Part shown: positions 26,821-36,852 of the stretch, one piece after another
Numbering within the stretch: position 1 is the first letter of the stretch
Layout: each line of letters starts with the position of its first letter
Assembly (NCBI GenBank): GCA_045592985.1
Contig: JAZNVU010000046.1
Location: 1-64,000, forward strand
Source: UMGS172 sp045592985
GTDB lineage: Bacteria; Bacillota; Clostridia; Oscillospirales; Acutalibacteraceae
Direction: 5' to 3'
DNA: 64,000 bases
Made by a program: the position numbers and the translations under genes
The notes under the pieces: model-generated
Told to the model about the DNA's origin: nothing
Databases searched by the model: none
What the model saw: the letters and a program-made list of their open reading frames with translations, nothing else

Positions 26821-29800
26821 ATGGAAAGTATCGATTTTGAATCTATAAAAATTGGTCTCGCTTCTCCTGAACAGATAAGAAGCTGGTCTCACGGTGAGGT
26901 TAAAAAGCCTGAGACAATTAACTACCGTACATTGAAACCCGAGCGCGACGGTCTTTACTGTGAGCGCATTTTCGGACCCCAGAAAGACTGGGAGTGTCAT
27001 TGCGGTAAGTATAAGAGAATTCGCTATAAGGGTAAAATATGCGACCGCTGCGGAGTTGAGGTTACTCGCTCTAAGGTAAGACGTGAGAGAATGGGTTCTA
27101 TTGAACTCGCTGCTCCCGTTTCGCACATCTGGTATTATAAGACTATTCCTTCAAGAATGGGTCTTGTACTTGATGTTTCGCCCCGTTTACTTGAGCAGGT
27201 ACTGTATTTCTCACAGTATATTGTTACCGATCCCGGTAACACTCCGCTTCAGAAGAAGCAGCTCTTAAACGAACAGCAGTATAACGACATGCGCGAGAAG
27301 TATGAAGATGATTTCGAAGCCGGAATGGGTGCAGAAGCCATCAAGAAACTTCTTTGCGAGATAGATGTTGAACAGGTTTGCAACGAACTTAATGCAGAAC
27401 TTGAGGATGCAACCGGACAGAAGAGAGTAAGACTTTTAAAGCGTCTCGAAGTTATGGAAGCATTCCGTCAGTCGGGCAACCGTCCCGAATGGATGATTTT
27501 GGACGTTATTCCTGTAATTCCGCCCGACCTTCGTCCTATGGTTCAACTTGACGGTGGACGTTTTGCAACAAGTGACTTGAACGACCTTTATCGCCGTGTT
27601 ATCAACCGTAACAACCGTTTGAAGAGACTTCTTGAACTCGGTGCTCCCGATATCATCGTTCGCAACGAGAAGAGAATGTTGCAAGAGGCTGTTGATGCAC
27701 TTATCGACAACGGCCGCCGCGGCAAAGCCGTAACCGGTGCTAATAACCGTGCTTTGAAATCCCTTTCAGATATGCTTAAAGGTAAGCAGGGACGTTTCCG
27801 TCAGAACTTGCTTGGTAAGCGTGTTGACTACTCGGGACGTTCGGTTATCGTTGTTGGTCCTGAACTTAAAATGTATCAGTGCGGTTTGCCTAAAGAAATG
27901 GCTATCGAACTCTTCAAGCCCTTCATTATGAAGCGTCTTGCTGAGACCGGTGTTGTTTCCAACGTTAAAACCGCAAGAAAAATGGTAGACCGTGCAGGCA
28001 CTGAGGTTTGGGATGCACTCGAAATGGTTATTAAAGACCATCCTGTTCTTCTCAACCGTGCACCTACACTTCACAGACTTGGTATTCAGGCTTTTGAGCC
28101 CGTACTTGTTGAGGGTAGAGCATTAAAACTTCATCCGCTTGTATGTACCGCTTATAACGCCGACTTCGATGGTGACCAGATGGCTGTTCACGTACCGCTT
28201 TCGGCTGAAGCACAGGCTGAGGCTCGTTTCCTCATGCTTGCCGCTAATAACCTTCTCAAACCTTCTGACGGTAAGCCGGTTGCTGTTCCTACTCAGGATA
28301 TGGTTCTCGGTTCATACTACCTGACCATTGTTAAACCTGAAGAACCGGGTGCAAACAAGGTATTCCGCGATAAGGACGAAGCAATCCTTGCTTACAGCAA
28401 CGGTCATGTAGGACTTCATGCTCCTATCCGTGTCCGTATGGAAAGAGACGGAGAAAAGAAACTCACATGGTGTACCGTTGGTTTCATTATCTTTAATGAG
28501 TCCATTCCTCAGGACATCGGTTATGTCAACCGTAAGGACGACAACGAGAAGTTCAGACTTGAAGTTTGTTTCACTCCTAAGGATCCCGCTGCTATTAAGA
28601 TTGAAAGTGGCGCCGAGATTAACAATTTCAAGGTCGGTAAGAAACAACTCGGTCAGATAATCGACCGCTGCATCAAGTACCATGGTACTTCTGAAACCTC
28701 TACCGTTCTTGATAAAATTAAGGATACAGGCTTTAAGTACTCTACTCAGGGTGCTATCACCGTTGCCGTTTCGGATGCTATTATTCCTCCTCAGAAGAAG
28801 GAAATTATTTCGGCAGCCGAAGCAAAAATTGACGATGTTAAGAAGATGTATCGCCGTGGTTTCCTTACCAATACCGAGCGTCTTTCCATGGTTATCAAAA
28901 TCTGGAACGATGCAACCGATGAAATAGCAGAAGCACTTAAGGGCAACCTTGATGAGTTCAACCCCATCTTCATGATGGCTGACTCCGGTGCTCGTGGTTC
29001 TATGAGCCAGATTAAGCAGCTTGCAGGTATGCGCGGACTTATTTCCAATACTTCGGGTGCAGTTATCGAAATACCGATTCGTGCTAACTACCGTGAAGGT
29101 CTTAACGTACTTGAGTACTTTATTTCTTCGCGTGGTGCACGTAAAGGTCTTGCCGATACTGCTCTTAGAACCGCTGACTCGGGTTACCTTACCCGTCGAA
29201 TGGTTGACGTTTCGCAGGATGTTATCATCCGCGACGACGACTGCGGAACCGAAGAAGGTCTTAATGTTTCGGCTATTATGGAAGGCAATCAGGTTATTGA
29301 AAGACTTGAAGACCGTCTCTTGGGCCGTTACCTCTTAAATCCCTTTGTTGACGAAGAAACCGGTGAGGTTTTGGTAGACAATAAACACATGATGACCGAT
29401 GAAGATATTAAGGTTATTATGGATAAGGGAACTACTAATGTTGATATCCGTTCTATTCTTTGCTGCCGTTCTAAGCACGGTGTATGTAAGAAGTGCTACG
29501 GTATGAACCTTGCAACAGGACTTCCCGTAACCGTAGGTGAAGCAGTTGGTATTATCGCTGCTCAGTCCATCGGTGAACCGGGTACCCAGCTTACCATGCG
29601 TACCTTCCATACCGGTGGTATCGCATCAACCGAGGATATTACTCAGGGTCTTCCCCGTGTTGAGGAACTCTTCGAAGCAAGACGTCCTAAGCACAGTTCA
29701 ATTATTTCCGAAATTGCCGGTACCGTTACCGTCACTGAAGATAAGAAGAACCGTGTTGTTATCGTAACCGATACCGAAACTGCCGACGAACGCAAGTATG

Positions 29801-30444
29801 GAATTCCGTTCGGTTACCGTATATGTGTTGCAGACGGTGACACAATAGCAAAGGGTCAGCAGATTACCGAAGGCTCTATTGCTCCAGCTGATATTCTTGA
29901 AGTCAGTGGTCCCGGTGCGGTTGAGACCTATATTATTAAGGAAATCCAGAACGCTTACCGTTCACAGGGTGTTGAAATCAACGATAAGCACATCGAGGTT
30001 ATTATCCGTCAGATGATGCGTAAATTCAGAATTGTTGATGCAGGAAGCTCCGACTTTATCCCCAACACCATGTATGACCGCGGCGAGGTTTACGAGGCTA
30101 ACGATGTAATCAAAGCCCGTATGGAAGCAGGCGAGGAAGGTTTGTCGCTCGTCACTTACGAGCCTACACTCCTCGGTATTACCAAGGCTTCGCTTGCAAC
30201 CGAATCGTTCTTGTCGGCTGCATCCTTCCAGGAGACCACCAGAGTTCTTACCGATGCCGCAATCAAGGGCAAGGTTGACCCGCTCTTTGGTCTTAAGGAA
30301 AATGTTATTATTGGTAAACTTGTTCCTGCCGGTACTGGTATGAAGTGCTATCATACCGAAGATGAATCCGTATCGGAGGAAATAGTTACTGATACTGCAC
30401 CTGAAGTTCTTCCTTTAGAGGATGTAACCGTTCCTACACTTTAA
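26821..30444 (+). CDS. rpoC: DNA-directed RNA polymerase subunit beta-prime
   Basis: A 1207-residue catalytic subunit. It has the N-terminal zinc site (CHCGKYKRIRYKGKICDRCG), the catalytic magnesium triad NADFDGDQMA, the bridge/trigger-helix region and a second zinc site (CRSKHGVCKKCYG). It lies directly behind rpoB. After the stop, a new promoter starts the str operon. Confidence 0.99.
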   Translation: MESIDFESIKIGLASPEQIRSWSHGEVKKPETINYRTLKPERDGLYCERIFGPQKDWECHCGKYKRIRYKGKICDRCGVEVTRSKVRRERMGSIELAAPVSHIWYYKTIPSRMGLVLDVSPRLLEQVLYFSQYIVTDPGNTPLQKKQLLNEQQYNDMREKYEDDFEAGMGAEAIKKLLCEIDVEQVCNELNAELEDATGQKRVRLLKRLEVMEAFRQSGNRPEWMILDVIPVIPPDLRPMVQLDGGRFATSDLNDLYRRVINRNNRLKRLLELGAPDIIVRNEKRMLQEAVDALIDNGRRGKAVTGANNRALKSLSDMLKGKQGRFRQNLLGKRVDYSGRSVIVVGPELKMYQCGLPKEMAIELFKPFIMKRLAETGVVSNVKTARKMVDRAGTEVWDALEMVIKDHPVLLNRAPTLHRLGIQAFEPVLVEGRALKLHPLVCTAYNADFDGDQMAVHVPLSAEAQAEARFLMLAANNLLKPSDGKPVAVPTQDMVLGSYYLTIVKPEEPGANKVFRDKDEAILAYSNGHVGLHAPIRVRMERDGEKKLTWCTVGFIIFNESIPQDIGYVNRKDDNEKFRLEVCFTPKDPAAIKIESGAEINNFKVGKKQLGQIIDRCIKYHGTSETSTVLDKIKDTGFKYSTQGAITVAVSDAIIPPQKKEIISAAEAKIDDVKKMYRRGFLTNTERLSMVIKIWNDATDEIAEALKGNLDEFNPIFMMADSGARGSMSQIKQLAGMRGLISNTSGAVIEIPIRANYREGLNVLEYFISSRGARKGLADTALRTADSGYLTRRMVDVSQDVIIRDDDCGTEEGLNVSAIMEGNQVIERLEDRLLGRYLLNPFVDEETGEVLVDNKHMMTDEDIKVIMDKGTTNVDIRSILCCRSKHGVCKKCYGMNLATGLPVTVGEAVGIIAAQSIGEPGTQLTMRTFHTGGIASTEDITQGLPRVEELFEARRPKHSSIISEIAGTVTVTEDKKNRVVIVTDTETADERKYGIPFGYRICVADGDTIAKGQQITEGSIAPADILEVSGPGAVETYIIKEIQNAYRSQGVEINDKHIEVIIRQMMRKFRIVDAGSSDFIPNTMYDRGEVYEANDVIKARMEAGEEGLSLVTYEPTLLGITKASLATESFLSAASFQETTRVLTDAAIKGKVDPLFGLKENVIIGKLVPAGTGMKCYHTEDESVSEEIVTDTAPEVLPLEDVTVPTL

Positions 30445-30480
30445 TGCGTTAATAAAAATCAAGGTTTTCAATAAAAATAC

Positions 30481-30510
30481 TTGACAAATAATATGCATTG
30501 GTGTTAAAAT
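30481..30510 (+). promoter_or_regulatory. Promoter for rpsL-rpsG-fusA
   Basis: TTGACA at 30481-30486 and TAAAAT at 30505-30510 with 18 bases between. Confidence 0.75.
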
Positions 30511-30554
30511 CCTTTAATGTGCGGACGGATGTCTGCATGACAATTGTTTATATT

Positions 30555-30600
30555 ACGCAGGCGGAAGTTTTTCTGCCTGCGTCGTATACATTATTTTTTG
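30555..30600 (+). promoter_or_regulatory. Hairpin with delayed T-run in the rpsL leader
   Basis: ACGCAGGC (30555-30562) pairs with GCCTGCGT (30575-30582), and a TTATTTTTTG run follows about ten bases later. It sits between promoter and rpsL, so it may act as an attenuator rather than as the rpoC terminator. Confidence 0.5.
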
Positions 30601-30612
30601 AGGAGGTGTAAT

Positions 30613-31035
30613 ATGCCAACCTTTAACCAGTTAGTCCGTTCGGGTCGTGAGACCATCGAGAAAAAGGCTAAGGCTCCTGCGCTTCTTAAAGGCTATAACT
30701 CTATGAAGCGTCAGTATACCGACAACGATTCTCCCCAGAAGAGAGGCGTTTGTACTGCCGTTAAGACCTCGACTCCTAAGAAACCTAACTCGGCTCTTCG
30801 TAAAATTGCCAGAGTACGTCTTTCTAACGGTATCGAAGTTTCTGCCTACATTCCCGGTATCGGACATAACCTGCAGGAACACTCGGTTGTTCTTATCCGT
30901 GGTGGCCGTGTAAAGGACCTTCCTGGTGTGCGTTACCACATCGTAAGAGGTACCCTTGATGCACAGGGTGTTGCCAACAGAATGCAGGCTCGTTCGAAAT
31001 ACGGCGCAAAGCGTCCCAAGGCAGGCGCTAAGTAA
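30613..31035 (+). CDS. rpsL: 30S ribosomal protein S12
   Basis: A 140-residue decoding-centre protein. The start MPTFNQLVRSGRE at 30613 follows AGGAGGTG. The streptomycin-region motifs TPKKPNSALRK and GGRVKDLPGVRYH carry the usual sensitive residues. First gene of the str operon. Confidence 0.98.
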   Translation: MPTFNQLVRSGRETIEKKAKAPALLKGYNSMKRQYTDNDSPQKRGVCTAVKTSTPKKPNSALRKIARVRLSNGIEVSAYIPGIGHNLQEHSVVLIRGGRVKDLPGVRYHIVRGTLDAQGVANRMQARSKYGAKRPKAGAK

Positions 31036-31083
31036 TCTTTTGCCTTAAATTTCAAGACGAATCTTATGTCGCATTAAAAGCGC

Positions 31084-31107
31084 GGCGTTAATATATATAT
31101 TTACGCC
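31084..31107 (+). promoter_or_regulatory. Hairpin in the rpsL-rpsG gap
   Basis: GGCGT (31084-31088) pairs with ACGCC (31103-31107) around an AT-rich extended stem. There is no T-run. It lies in a 141-base gap that is longer than usual for this operon. It may be an S7-type regulatory or processing site; this is inference from position only. Confidence 0.35.
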
Positions 31108-31176
31108 TTGCTTGGAACTAACGAGATTTGTCACTCGAGTACCTATGATATCATTATGTGAAGGAGGGAAGTTAAA

Positions 31177-31647
31177 GTGCCAAGAAGAGGCTTTATCGCA
31201 AAACGTGATGTATTGCCCGATCCGCTTTACAATTCCAAAATCGTAACCCGTCTTATCAACAACATTATGTTGGACGGTAAAAAGGGTGTCGCTCAGAAAA
31301 TCGTATACGGAGCGTTCGACATCATCTCCGAGAAGACCGGCAAAGAACCCATCGAGGTTTTTGAAGCCGCTATGGAGAACCTTATGCCCCAGCTAGAATG
31401 TAAGGCTGTACGTAAGGGTGGCGCAACCTATCAGGTACCTTTCGAGGTAAGACCTGAAAGAAAGCAGACTCTTGCTCTCAGATGGTTGACCACTTTCAGC
31501 CGTACTCGTTCTGAGGCTACAATGAAAGAGCGTCTTGCAGCAGAAATACTTGATGCCACCAACGGTATGGGTAATGCTGTTAAGAAGAAAGAAGAAATGC
31601 ACAGAACTGCCGAGGCTAACAAGGCGTTCGCACACTACAGATGGTAA
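31177..31647 (+). CDS. rpsG: 30S ribosomal protein S7
   Basis: A 156-residue 16S rRNA-binding protein of the 30S head. GTG start after AAGGAGGG. It has the typical MPRRGFIAKRDVLPDPLYNS start and ends AEANKAFAHYRW. The next gene is fusA, 23 bases on. Confidence 0.98.
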   Translation: MPRRGFIAKRDVLPDPLYNSKIVTRLINNIMLDGKKGVAQKIVYGAFDIISEKTGKEPIEVFEAAMENLMPQLECKAVRKGGATYQVPFEVRPERKQTLALRWLTTFSRTRSEATMKERLAAEILDATNGMGNAVKKKEEMHRTAEANKAFAHYRW

Positions 31648-31670
31648 TTACCGCTATTTAGGAGGATTAT

Positions 31671-33755
31671 ATGCCTAGAAAAGTATCTCTTGAAATGACA
31701 AGAAATATTGGTATTATGGCTCATATTGATGCGGGTAAAACCACTACAACCGAGCGTATTCTGTTCTACACCGGTAAAACTCATAAAATCGGTGAGACTC
31801 ATGACGGAGACGCTACCATGGACTGGATGGCTCAGGAGCAGGAGAGAGGTATAACCATTACTTCTGCTGCTACCACCTGTTTCTGGAAGAATCACCGCGT
31901 TAATATTATCGATACCCCCGGACACGTTGACTTCACCGTTGAAGTTCAGCGTTCATTGCGTGTACTTGACGGTTCTGTTACCGTTTTGTGCGCAAAGGGC
32001 GGTGTTGAGCCTCAGTCGGAAACTGTTTGGAGACAGGCCGACGAATACCGCGTACCCCGTATGATCTATGTTAACAAGATGGACATTATGGGTGCCGATT
32101 TCTACAACGTACTCAAGATGGTCAAAGAAAGATTCCAGTGCAATGCTGTTCCCATTCAGTTGCCTATCGGCTCTGAGGACACATTCAGAGGAATCGTTGA
32201 CCTTATTAACAACCGTGCCGAGGTTTATTATGATGACCTTGGTAAAGATGTCCGTGACGAGGAAATCCCCGAGGATATGAAGGACATCGCCGCAGAGTAC
32301 CGCCAAAACCTCATTGAATCTATCGTTGAGATGGATGAAGAGCTTATGGAGAAGTACTTTGAGGGTGAAGAGCCTACTGTTGAGCAGATGAAAGCCGTTA
32401 TCCGTAAGGCTACCATCGCAAACGAGATGGTTCCCGTTTGTTGCGGTACTTCTTACCGTAACAAGGGTGTTCAGCCTTTGCTCGACGCTATTGTAGACTT
32501 TATGCCCGCACCTACCGATATCGAAGATATCAAGGGTGTAAATCCCGATACTGACGAAGAAGACGTAAGACACACCGGCGATAACGAGCCGTTCGCTGCT
32601 CTTGCATTTAAGATTGCAACCGACCCGTTCGTAGGTAAAATCTGCTTCTTCCGTGTATACTCCGGTACTGTTGATGCCGGTGCTACCGTTTACAACTCTG
32701 TAAAGGGTAACAAAGAAAGAATGGGACGTATTCTGCAGATGCACGCTAACAGCCGTGAAGATATTGAAACCTGCTACTCGGGTGATATCGCAGCAGCCGT
32801 TGGTCTTAAGAACACCACTACTGGTGATACTCTCTGCGATGAAAAATACCCCATTATTCTCGAGTCTATGAACTTCCCCGAGCCTGTTATCCGTGTTGCT
32901 ATTGAGCCTAAAACCAAAGCAGGACAGGAAAAGATGGGTATCTCCCTCTCCAAACTCGCTGAAGAAGACCCGACCTTTAAATTCTATACCGACGAAGAAA
33001 CCGGTCAGACCATCATTGCCGGTATGGGTGAACTTCACCTCGAGATTATCGTTGACCGTATGCTCCGCGAATTCAAGGTTGAAGCCAACGTAGGTAAACC
33101 TCAGGTTGCTTACAAAGAAACTGTTCGCAAATCGTCCGATGTTGACTGCAAGTATGCACGTCAGTCCGGTGGTAAGGGTCAGTATGGTCACGTTAAGATC
33201 AGACTTTCGCCTAACGAAACCGGTAAGGGCTATGAGTTCATCAACGCTGTTGTCGGTGGTGCTATTCCTAAGGAATACATTCCCGCTGTTGACGCCGGTA
33301 TCAGAGGCGCAATGCAGAGTGGTGTATTGGCAGGCTACAACGTTGTTGACGTTAAGGTAGAACTTTATGACGGTTCTTATCACGAAGTTGACTCTTCTGA
33401 AATGGCATTTAAGATTGCCGGTTCTATGGCTTTCAAGGATGCATGTAAGAAGGCTGACCCTGTTTTGATGGAACCCATCATGAAGGTTGTTGTTATCGTT
33501 CCCGAGGATTACATGGGTGACGTTATCGGTGACCTCAACTCTCGCCGTGGTGAGATTCAGGGCTTCGAAGACAGATCCGGCGGCGTTAAACAGATTAATG
33601 CACGCGTACCTCTCGGCGATATGTTCGGTTACGCTACCGACCTCCGTTCCAAGACTCAGGGACGCGGTCAGTATGTAATGGAACCGGACGGTTACAAGGA
33701 AGTACCGAAGAACATTGCTGAAAAAATTATTGCAACCAGAACAAAAGGTGAATAA
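31671..33755 (+). CDS. fusA: Elongation factor G
   Basis: A 694-residue translocase GTPase. G1 is AHIDAGKTTTTERIL, switch II is DTPGHVDF and G4 is NKMD. Domain IV includes YARQSGGKGQYGHV. Length and motifs are standard for the canonical EF-G rather than the tetracycline-resistance paralogues. It lies between rpsG and tuf. Confidence 0.98.
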   Translation: MPRKVSLEMTRNIGIMAHIDAGKTTTTERILFYTGKTHKIGETHDGDATMDWMAQEQERGITITSAATTCFWKNHRVNIIDTPGHVDFTVEVQRSLRVLDGSVTVLCAKGGVEPQSETVWRQADEYRVPRMIYVNKMDIMGADFYNVLKMVKERFQCNAVPIQLPIGSEDTFRGIVDLINNRAEVYYDDLGKDVRDEEIPEDMKDIAAEYRQNLIESIVEMDEELMEKYFEGEEPTVEQMKAVIRKATIANEMVPVCCGTSYRNKGVQPLLDAIVDFMPAPTDIEDIKGVNPDTDEEDVRHTGDNEPFAALAFKIATDPFVGKICFFRVYSGTVDAGATVYNSVKGNKERMGRILQMHANSREDIETCYSGDIAAAVGLKNTTTGDTLCDEKYPIILESMNFPEPVIRVAIEPKTKAGQEKMGISLSKLAEEDPTFKFYTDEETGQTIIAGMGELHLEIIVDRMLREFKVEANVGKPQVAYKETVRKSSDVDCKYARQSGGKGQYGHVKIRLSPNETGKGYEFINAVVGGAIPKEYIPAVDAGIRGAMQSGVLAGYNVVDVKVELYDGSYHEVDSSEMAFKIAGSMAFKDACKKADPVLMEPIMKVVVIVPEDYMGDVIGDLNSRRGEIQGFEDRSGGVKQINARVPLGDMFGYATDLRSKTQGRGQYVMEPDGYKEVPKNIAEKIIATRTKGE

Positions 33756-33779
33756 TTTTTAGTATTTCGGTATTTACTA

Positions 33780-33822
33780 TTGCATTTTGTTATTCTTTTT
33801 GTTAAAATAACAAAGGTATAAT
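33780..33822 (+). promoter_or_regulatory. Candidate promoter region for tuf
   Basis: TTGCAT (33780-33785), a 17-base spacer and TAAAAT (33803-33808) form one candidate; a TATAAT at 33817-33822 has a poor -35. An inverted repeat TTTGTTATT/AATAACAAA overlaps both, so the choice is uncertain. Confidence 0.45.
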
Positions 33823-33863
33823 CCAAAAAATTAACTTTAATTTATTTAAGGAGGCTATTTCAA

Positions 33864-35063
33864 ATGGCAAAGGCAAAATTTGAACGTACCAAGCCGCACG
33901 TAAACATTGGTACCATCGGTCACGTTGACCATGGTAAGACCACCCTTACTGCTGCAATCACCAAGTATCTTTCTTTGAAGGGCTACGCACAGTTCGAGGA
34001 CTATGCAAACATCGATAAGGCTCCCGAAGAGAGAGAGCGTGGTATCACCATCAACACCGCACACGTTGAGTACGAGACTGACAATCGTCACTATGCTCAC
34101 GTTGACTGCCCCGGACATGCTGACTATGTTAAGAACATGATCACCGGTGCTGCTCAGATGGACGGTGCTATCCTTGTTATCGCATCTACCGATGGTCCTA
34201 TGGCTCAGACCAAGGAGCATCTCCTTCTTGCTCGTCAGGTTGGCGTTCCCTACATCGTTGTTTTCATGAACAAAGTTGACCAGGTTGACGACCCCGAGCT
34301 TCTCGATCTCGTAGAGATGGAAATCCGTGAGACTCTTGACAAGTACGAGTTCCCCGGTGATGATACTCCTATCATCAAGGGTTCTGCTCTTAAGGCTCTT
34401 GAGGCTTCCAACGATCCTGCTGATGCTGCTTATGCACCTATCGCTGAGCTTATGGATGCTGTTGACAGCTACATTCCTACTCCTGACCGTAAGGCTGACA
34501 TGCCTTTCATCATGCCTGTTGAAGACGTTATGACCATTTCCGGCCGTGGTACTGTTGTTACCGGTCGTGTAGAGCGTGGTCAGCTCAACGCAGGTGATGA
34601 AGTTGAAATCATCGGTCTTACCGAGGAGCGCAAGAAGACTGTTGTTACCTCTATGGAAATGTTCCGTAAGACTCTTGATTACTGTGAGGCCGGCGATAAC
34701 GTTGGTGCTCTTCTCCGTGGCGTAGGCCGTGAAGAAGTACAGCGTGGACAGGTTCTCTGCAAACCCGGTTCCATCAACCCCCACACCAAGTTCCATGGTC
34801 AGGTTTATATCCTCACCAAGGAAGAGGGTGGACGTCATACTCCTTTCTTCAACAACTATCGTCCCCAGTTCTACTTCAGAACTACCGACGTTACCGGTAT
34901 AGTATCTCTTCCCGCAGGCACCGAGATGTGCATGCCTGGTGATAACGTAGAGATGGACGTTGAGCTCATCACTCCTATCGCTATCGAAGAGGGTCTCCGC
35001 TTCGCTATCCGTGAAGGCGGCCGTACTGTTGGTTCGGGCGTTGTTACCAAGATCAACGGCTAA
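33864..35063 (+). CDS. tuf: Elongation factor Tu
   Basis: A 399-residue GTPase that delivers aminoacyl-tRNA to the ribosome. G1 GHVDHGKTTLTAAI, DCPGHADYVKNMITG and NKVDQVDD are present. Its codon use is strongly biased (abundant GTT/GCT), as expected of a very highly expressed gene. The strong terminator after it closes the str cluster. Confidence 0.99.
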   Translation: MAKAKFERTKPHVNIGTIGHVDHGKTTLTAAITKYLSLKGYAQFEDYANIDKAPEERERGITINTAHVEYETDNRHYAHVDCPGHADYVKNMITGAAQMDGAILVIASTDGPMAQTKEHLLLARQVGVPYIVVFMNKVDQVDDPELLDLVEMEIRETLDKYEFPGDDTPIIKGSALKALEASNDPADAAYAPIAELMDAVDSYIPTPDRKADMPFIMPVEDVMTISGRGTVVTGRVERGQLNAGDEVEIIGLTEERKKTVVTSMEMFRKTLDYCEAGDNVGALLRGVGREEVQRGQVLCKPGSINPHTKFHGQVYILTKEEGGRHTPFFNNYRPQFYFRTTDVTGIVSLPAGTEMCMPGDNVEMDVELITPIAIEEGLRFAIREGGRTVGSGVVTKING

Positions 35064-35098
35064 TTTGCTATAATTAGTTATTCTTGTAACTTAAAGTC

Positions 35099-35138
35099 AC
35101 ACCGTTTTGCAGATTTCTCTGCAAAACGGTGTTTTTTT
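35099..35138 (+). terminator. Strong terminator after tuf
   Basis: A 15-bp perfect stem (35099-35113 with 35118-35132, TTTC loop) runs into seven T. Confidence 0.95.
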
Positions 35139-35169
35139 GCTCTTTTCTATAATCTTTGTCTCAAATCAC

Positions 35170-35198
35170 TTGCAAAAGTTAAAACATTCTTATATAAT
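35170..35198 (+). promoter_or_regulatory. Promoter for the CNNM/CorC gene
   Basis: TTGCAA at 35170-35175, a 17-base spacer and TATAAT at 35193-35198. Confidence 0.8.
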
Positions 35199-35229
35199 TA
35201 GTTAAACATTATTTTAGGGGGAATTTTCC

Positions 35230-36501
35230 TTGGATATATGGGCGCAATTAGTCGCACTCATAATTCTTATTTTACTATCGGCTTTCTTTTCGGCATCTGA
35301 AACTGCATTCACGTCTTTAAACAGAATCAGAATGAAGACCATGGCTGAAGAAGGCAATAAAAAAGCCGAAAGAACTTTAAAACTTGTTGAAAACTATGAT
35401 AAATTACTATCAACGGTATTAATCGGTAATAATATTGTAAACATAGCATCAACTTCTATTGCAACCGTGCTTTTTATTGAACTTTTACAGGGTGCCGGCT
35501 ATGCAACTACTGTTTCGACCGTTGTCATGACGATAGTTGTTCTTATTTTCGGCGAGGTAACACCTAAAAGTATCGCTAAAGAAACGCCTGAAAAATTTGC
35601 TATGTTTGCAGCACCCTTTTTGAGAATGTTAATGATTATTTTCACCCCATTTGTAGCCTTTTTCGCGGGTTGGAAAAAACTTCTCAAAAAAGTGTTCAGA
35701 TTTGATAACAACGATGCTATTACAGGCGATGAACTCATGACAATTGTCGAAGAAGCTGAAGAGGGCGGCGGTATTGACGAGATCGAAAGTGACCTTATTC
35801 GTTCGGCTATATCTTTCAGCGATTGTCCTGTAAGTGATATTTTGACCCCTCGAGTCGACGTGGTTGCGGTTTCGATTGAAGACAATATTAAGGAAATTGC
35901 CGCAGCCTTTGATGAATCGGGATTTTCCAGACTCCCTGTTTATGACGAAAGTATTGACAGCATAAAAGGTGTAATTCATATTCGCGATTTCAATAAATAT
36001 GTAGTTTCAGGGCAAAAATCGGTAGATTTAATTGTTAAAGAGCCTGTTTTTGTTGCGAAGCAGATGCCTATAAGCGGTCTTTTGAAACTTATGCAGGCGA
36101 AAAAGACACATTTTGCCGTTGTTGCCGACGAATATGGCGGAACTGTCGGAATAGTCACCATGGAAGATATACTTGAAGAACTTGTTGGCGAAATATGGGA
36201 TGAATACGATGAAGTTGTTGAAGAGTTTTCTCCTCAACCTGACGGGACGACAAAGGTGCTTTGTACCGTTCAACTTGAGAAGTTTTTTGAGTACTTTGAA
36301 ATTGATGCCGATGAAGAGTTTGAGTCGGTTTCAGTAGGTGGATGGGTATCAGAACAACTTGGCAAGATTGCCGAGGAAGGCGATGCTTTTGGCTATATGA
36401 ATCTGGACGTTGCCGTTACCAAGGTAGAACAGCGCCGAATTATTGAGATTTGTGTTTTGAAAAACGAAATAGAAGAAGGATCAGAGGAAGATGAAGAATA
36501 A
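35230..36501 (+). CDS. CNNM/CorC-family hemolysin-type transporter
   Basis: A 423-residue membrane protein. Three to four N-terminal membrane segments form the DUF21/CNNM domain (SAFFSASETAFTSLN). A pair of CBS domains follows (ILTPRVDVVAV onward, about 200-320), then a C-terminal CorC_HlyC domain. Related proteins export or sense magnesium; the label hemolysin is historical. The start is TTG after AGGGGGA. It is monocistronic, followed by the first T-box. Confidence 0.85.
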   Translation: MDIWAQLVALIILILLSAFFSASETAFTSLNRIRMKTMAEEGNKKAERTLKLVENYDKLLSTVLIGNNIVNIASTSIATVLFIELLQGAGYATTVSTVVMTIVVLIFGEVTPKSIAKETPEKFAMFAAPFLRMLMIIFTPFVAFFAGWKKLLKKVFRFDNNDAITGDELMTIVEEAEEGGGIDEIESDLIRSAISFSDCPVSDILTPRVDVVAVSIEDNIKEIAAAFDESGFSRLPVYDESIDSIKGVIHIRDFNKYVVSGQKSVDLIVKEPVFVAKQMPISGLLKLMQAKKTHFAVVADEYGGTVGIVTMEDILEELVGEIWDEYDEVVEEFSPQPDGTTKVLCTVQLEKFFEYFEIDADEEFESVSVGGWVSEQLGKIAEEGDAFGYMNLDVAVTKVEQRRIIEICVLKNEIEEGSEEDEE

Positions 36502-36517
36502 TTTTTCCTGAAACCTC

Positions 36518-36546
36518 TTGACAAAAAGAAAATTGAGTGGTATAAT
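36518..36546 (+). promoter_or_regulatory. Promoter of T-box 1
   Basis: Perfect TTGACA (36518-36523), a 17-base spacer and perfect TATAAT (36541-36546). Confidence 0.93.
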
Positions 36547-36552
36547 CCCTCA

Positions 36553-36814
36553 AAAGCGTTGAAGATATTATGTTTTTGTGGCTATTCTTTCAGAGAACTG
36601 TCGGTTGGTGCGAGACAGTAAGCAAGCGCAAATTCAGCCTCCTATCTGAGCTTGATTTCTGAAATCGAGTAAGAAATCACGGTTGGCACCGTTATTTGCC
36701 TAAGGTTTGTTTGAACCTGTTGAGTGGTCGCGTTTTTGCGGCAATACGGGTGGTACCGTGGTTAATTTATAATTAATCATCCCGCAGAGTAAATTGGCTC
36801 TGCGGGATTTTTTT
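36553..36814 (+). promoter_or_regulatory. T-box leader 1, specifier read as CUC (Leu)
   Basis: A T-box riboswitch. Stem I has CAGAGAACTG and GGTTGGTGCGAG. The specifier, placed six bases before the conserved GAGC as in the other two leaders here, is CTC at 36639-36641. The T-box element GGGTGGTACCGTGG is at about 36748-36761; its UGGU can pair with an ACCA tRNA end. The terminator stem is ATCCCGCAGAG (36779-36789) with CTCTGCGGGAT (36798-36808) plus a T-run. Uncharged tRNA-Leu should allow read-through. The specifier comes from alignment by eye. Confidence 0.85.
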
Positions 36815-36852
36815 CTTGAAGAGTCGAATCTGATAACAAAAAGGAGAACAGT

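Noticed and set aside
31953..33383. Long open frame antisense to fusA (about 476 codons)
   Set aside because: It mirrors the biased codon use of fusA, has no ribosome binding site or family resemblance, and lies wholly within a certain gene.
33855..34838. Long open frame antisense to tuf
   Set aside because: Same reasoning; it reflects the codon bias of tuf.
35099..35138. tRNA-like element after tuf
   Set aside because: It is a simple 15-bp hairpin with T-run, which is a terminator.
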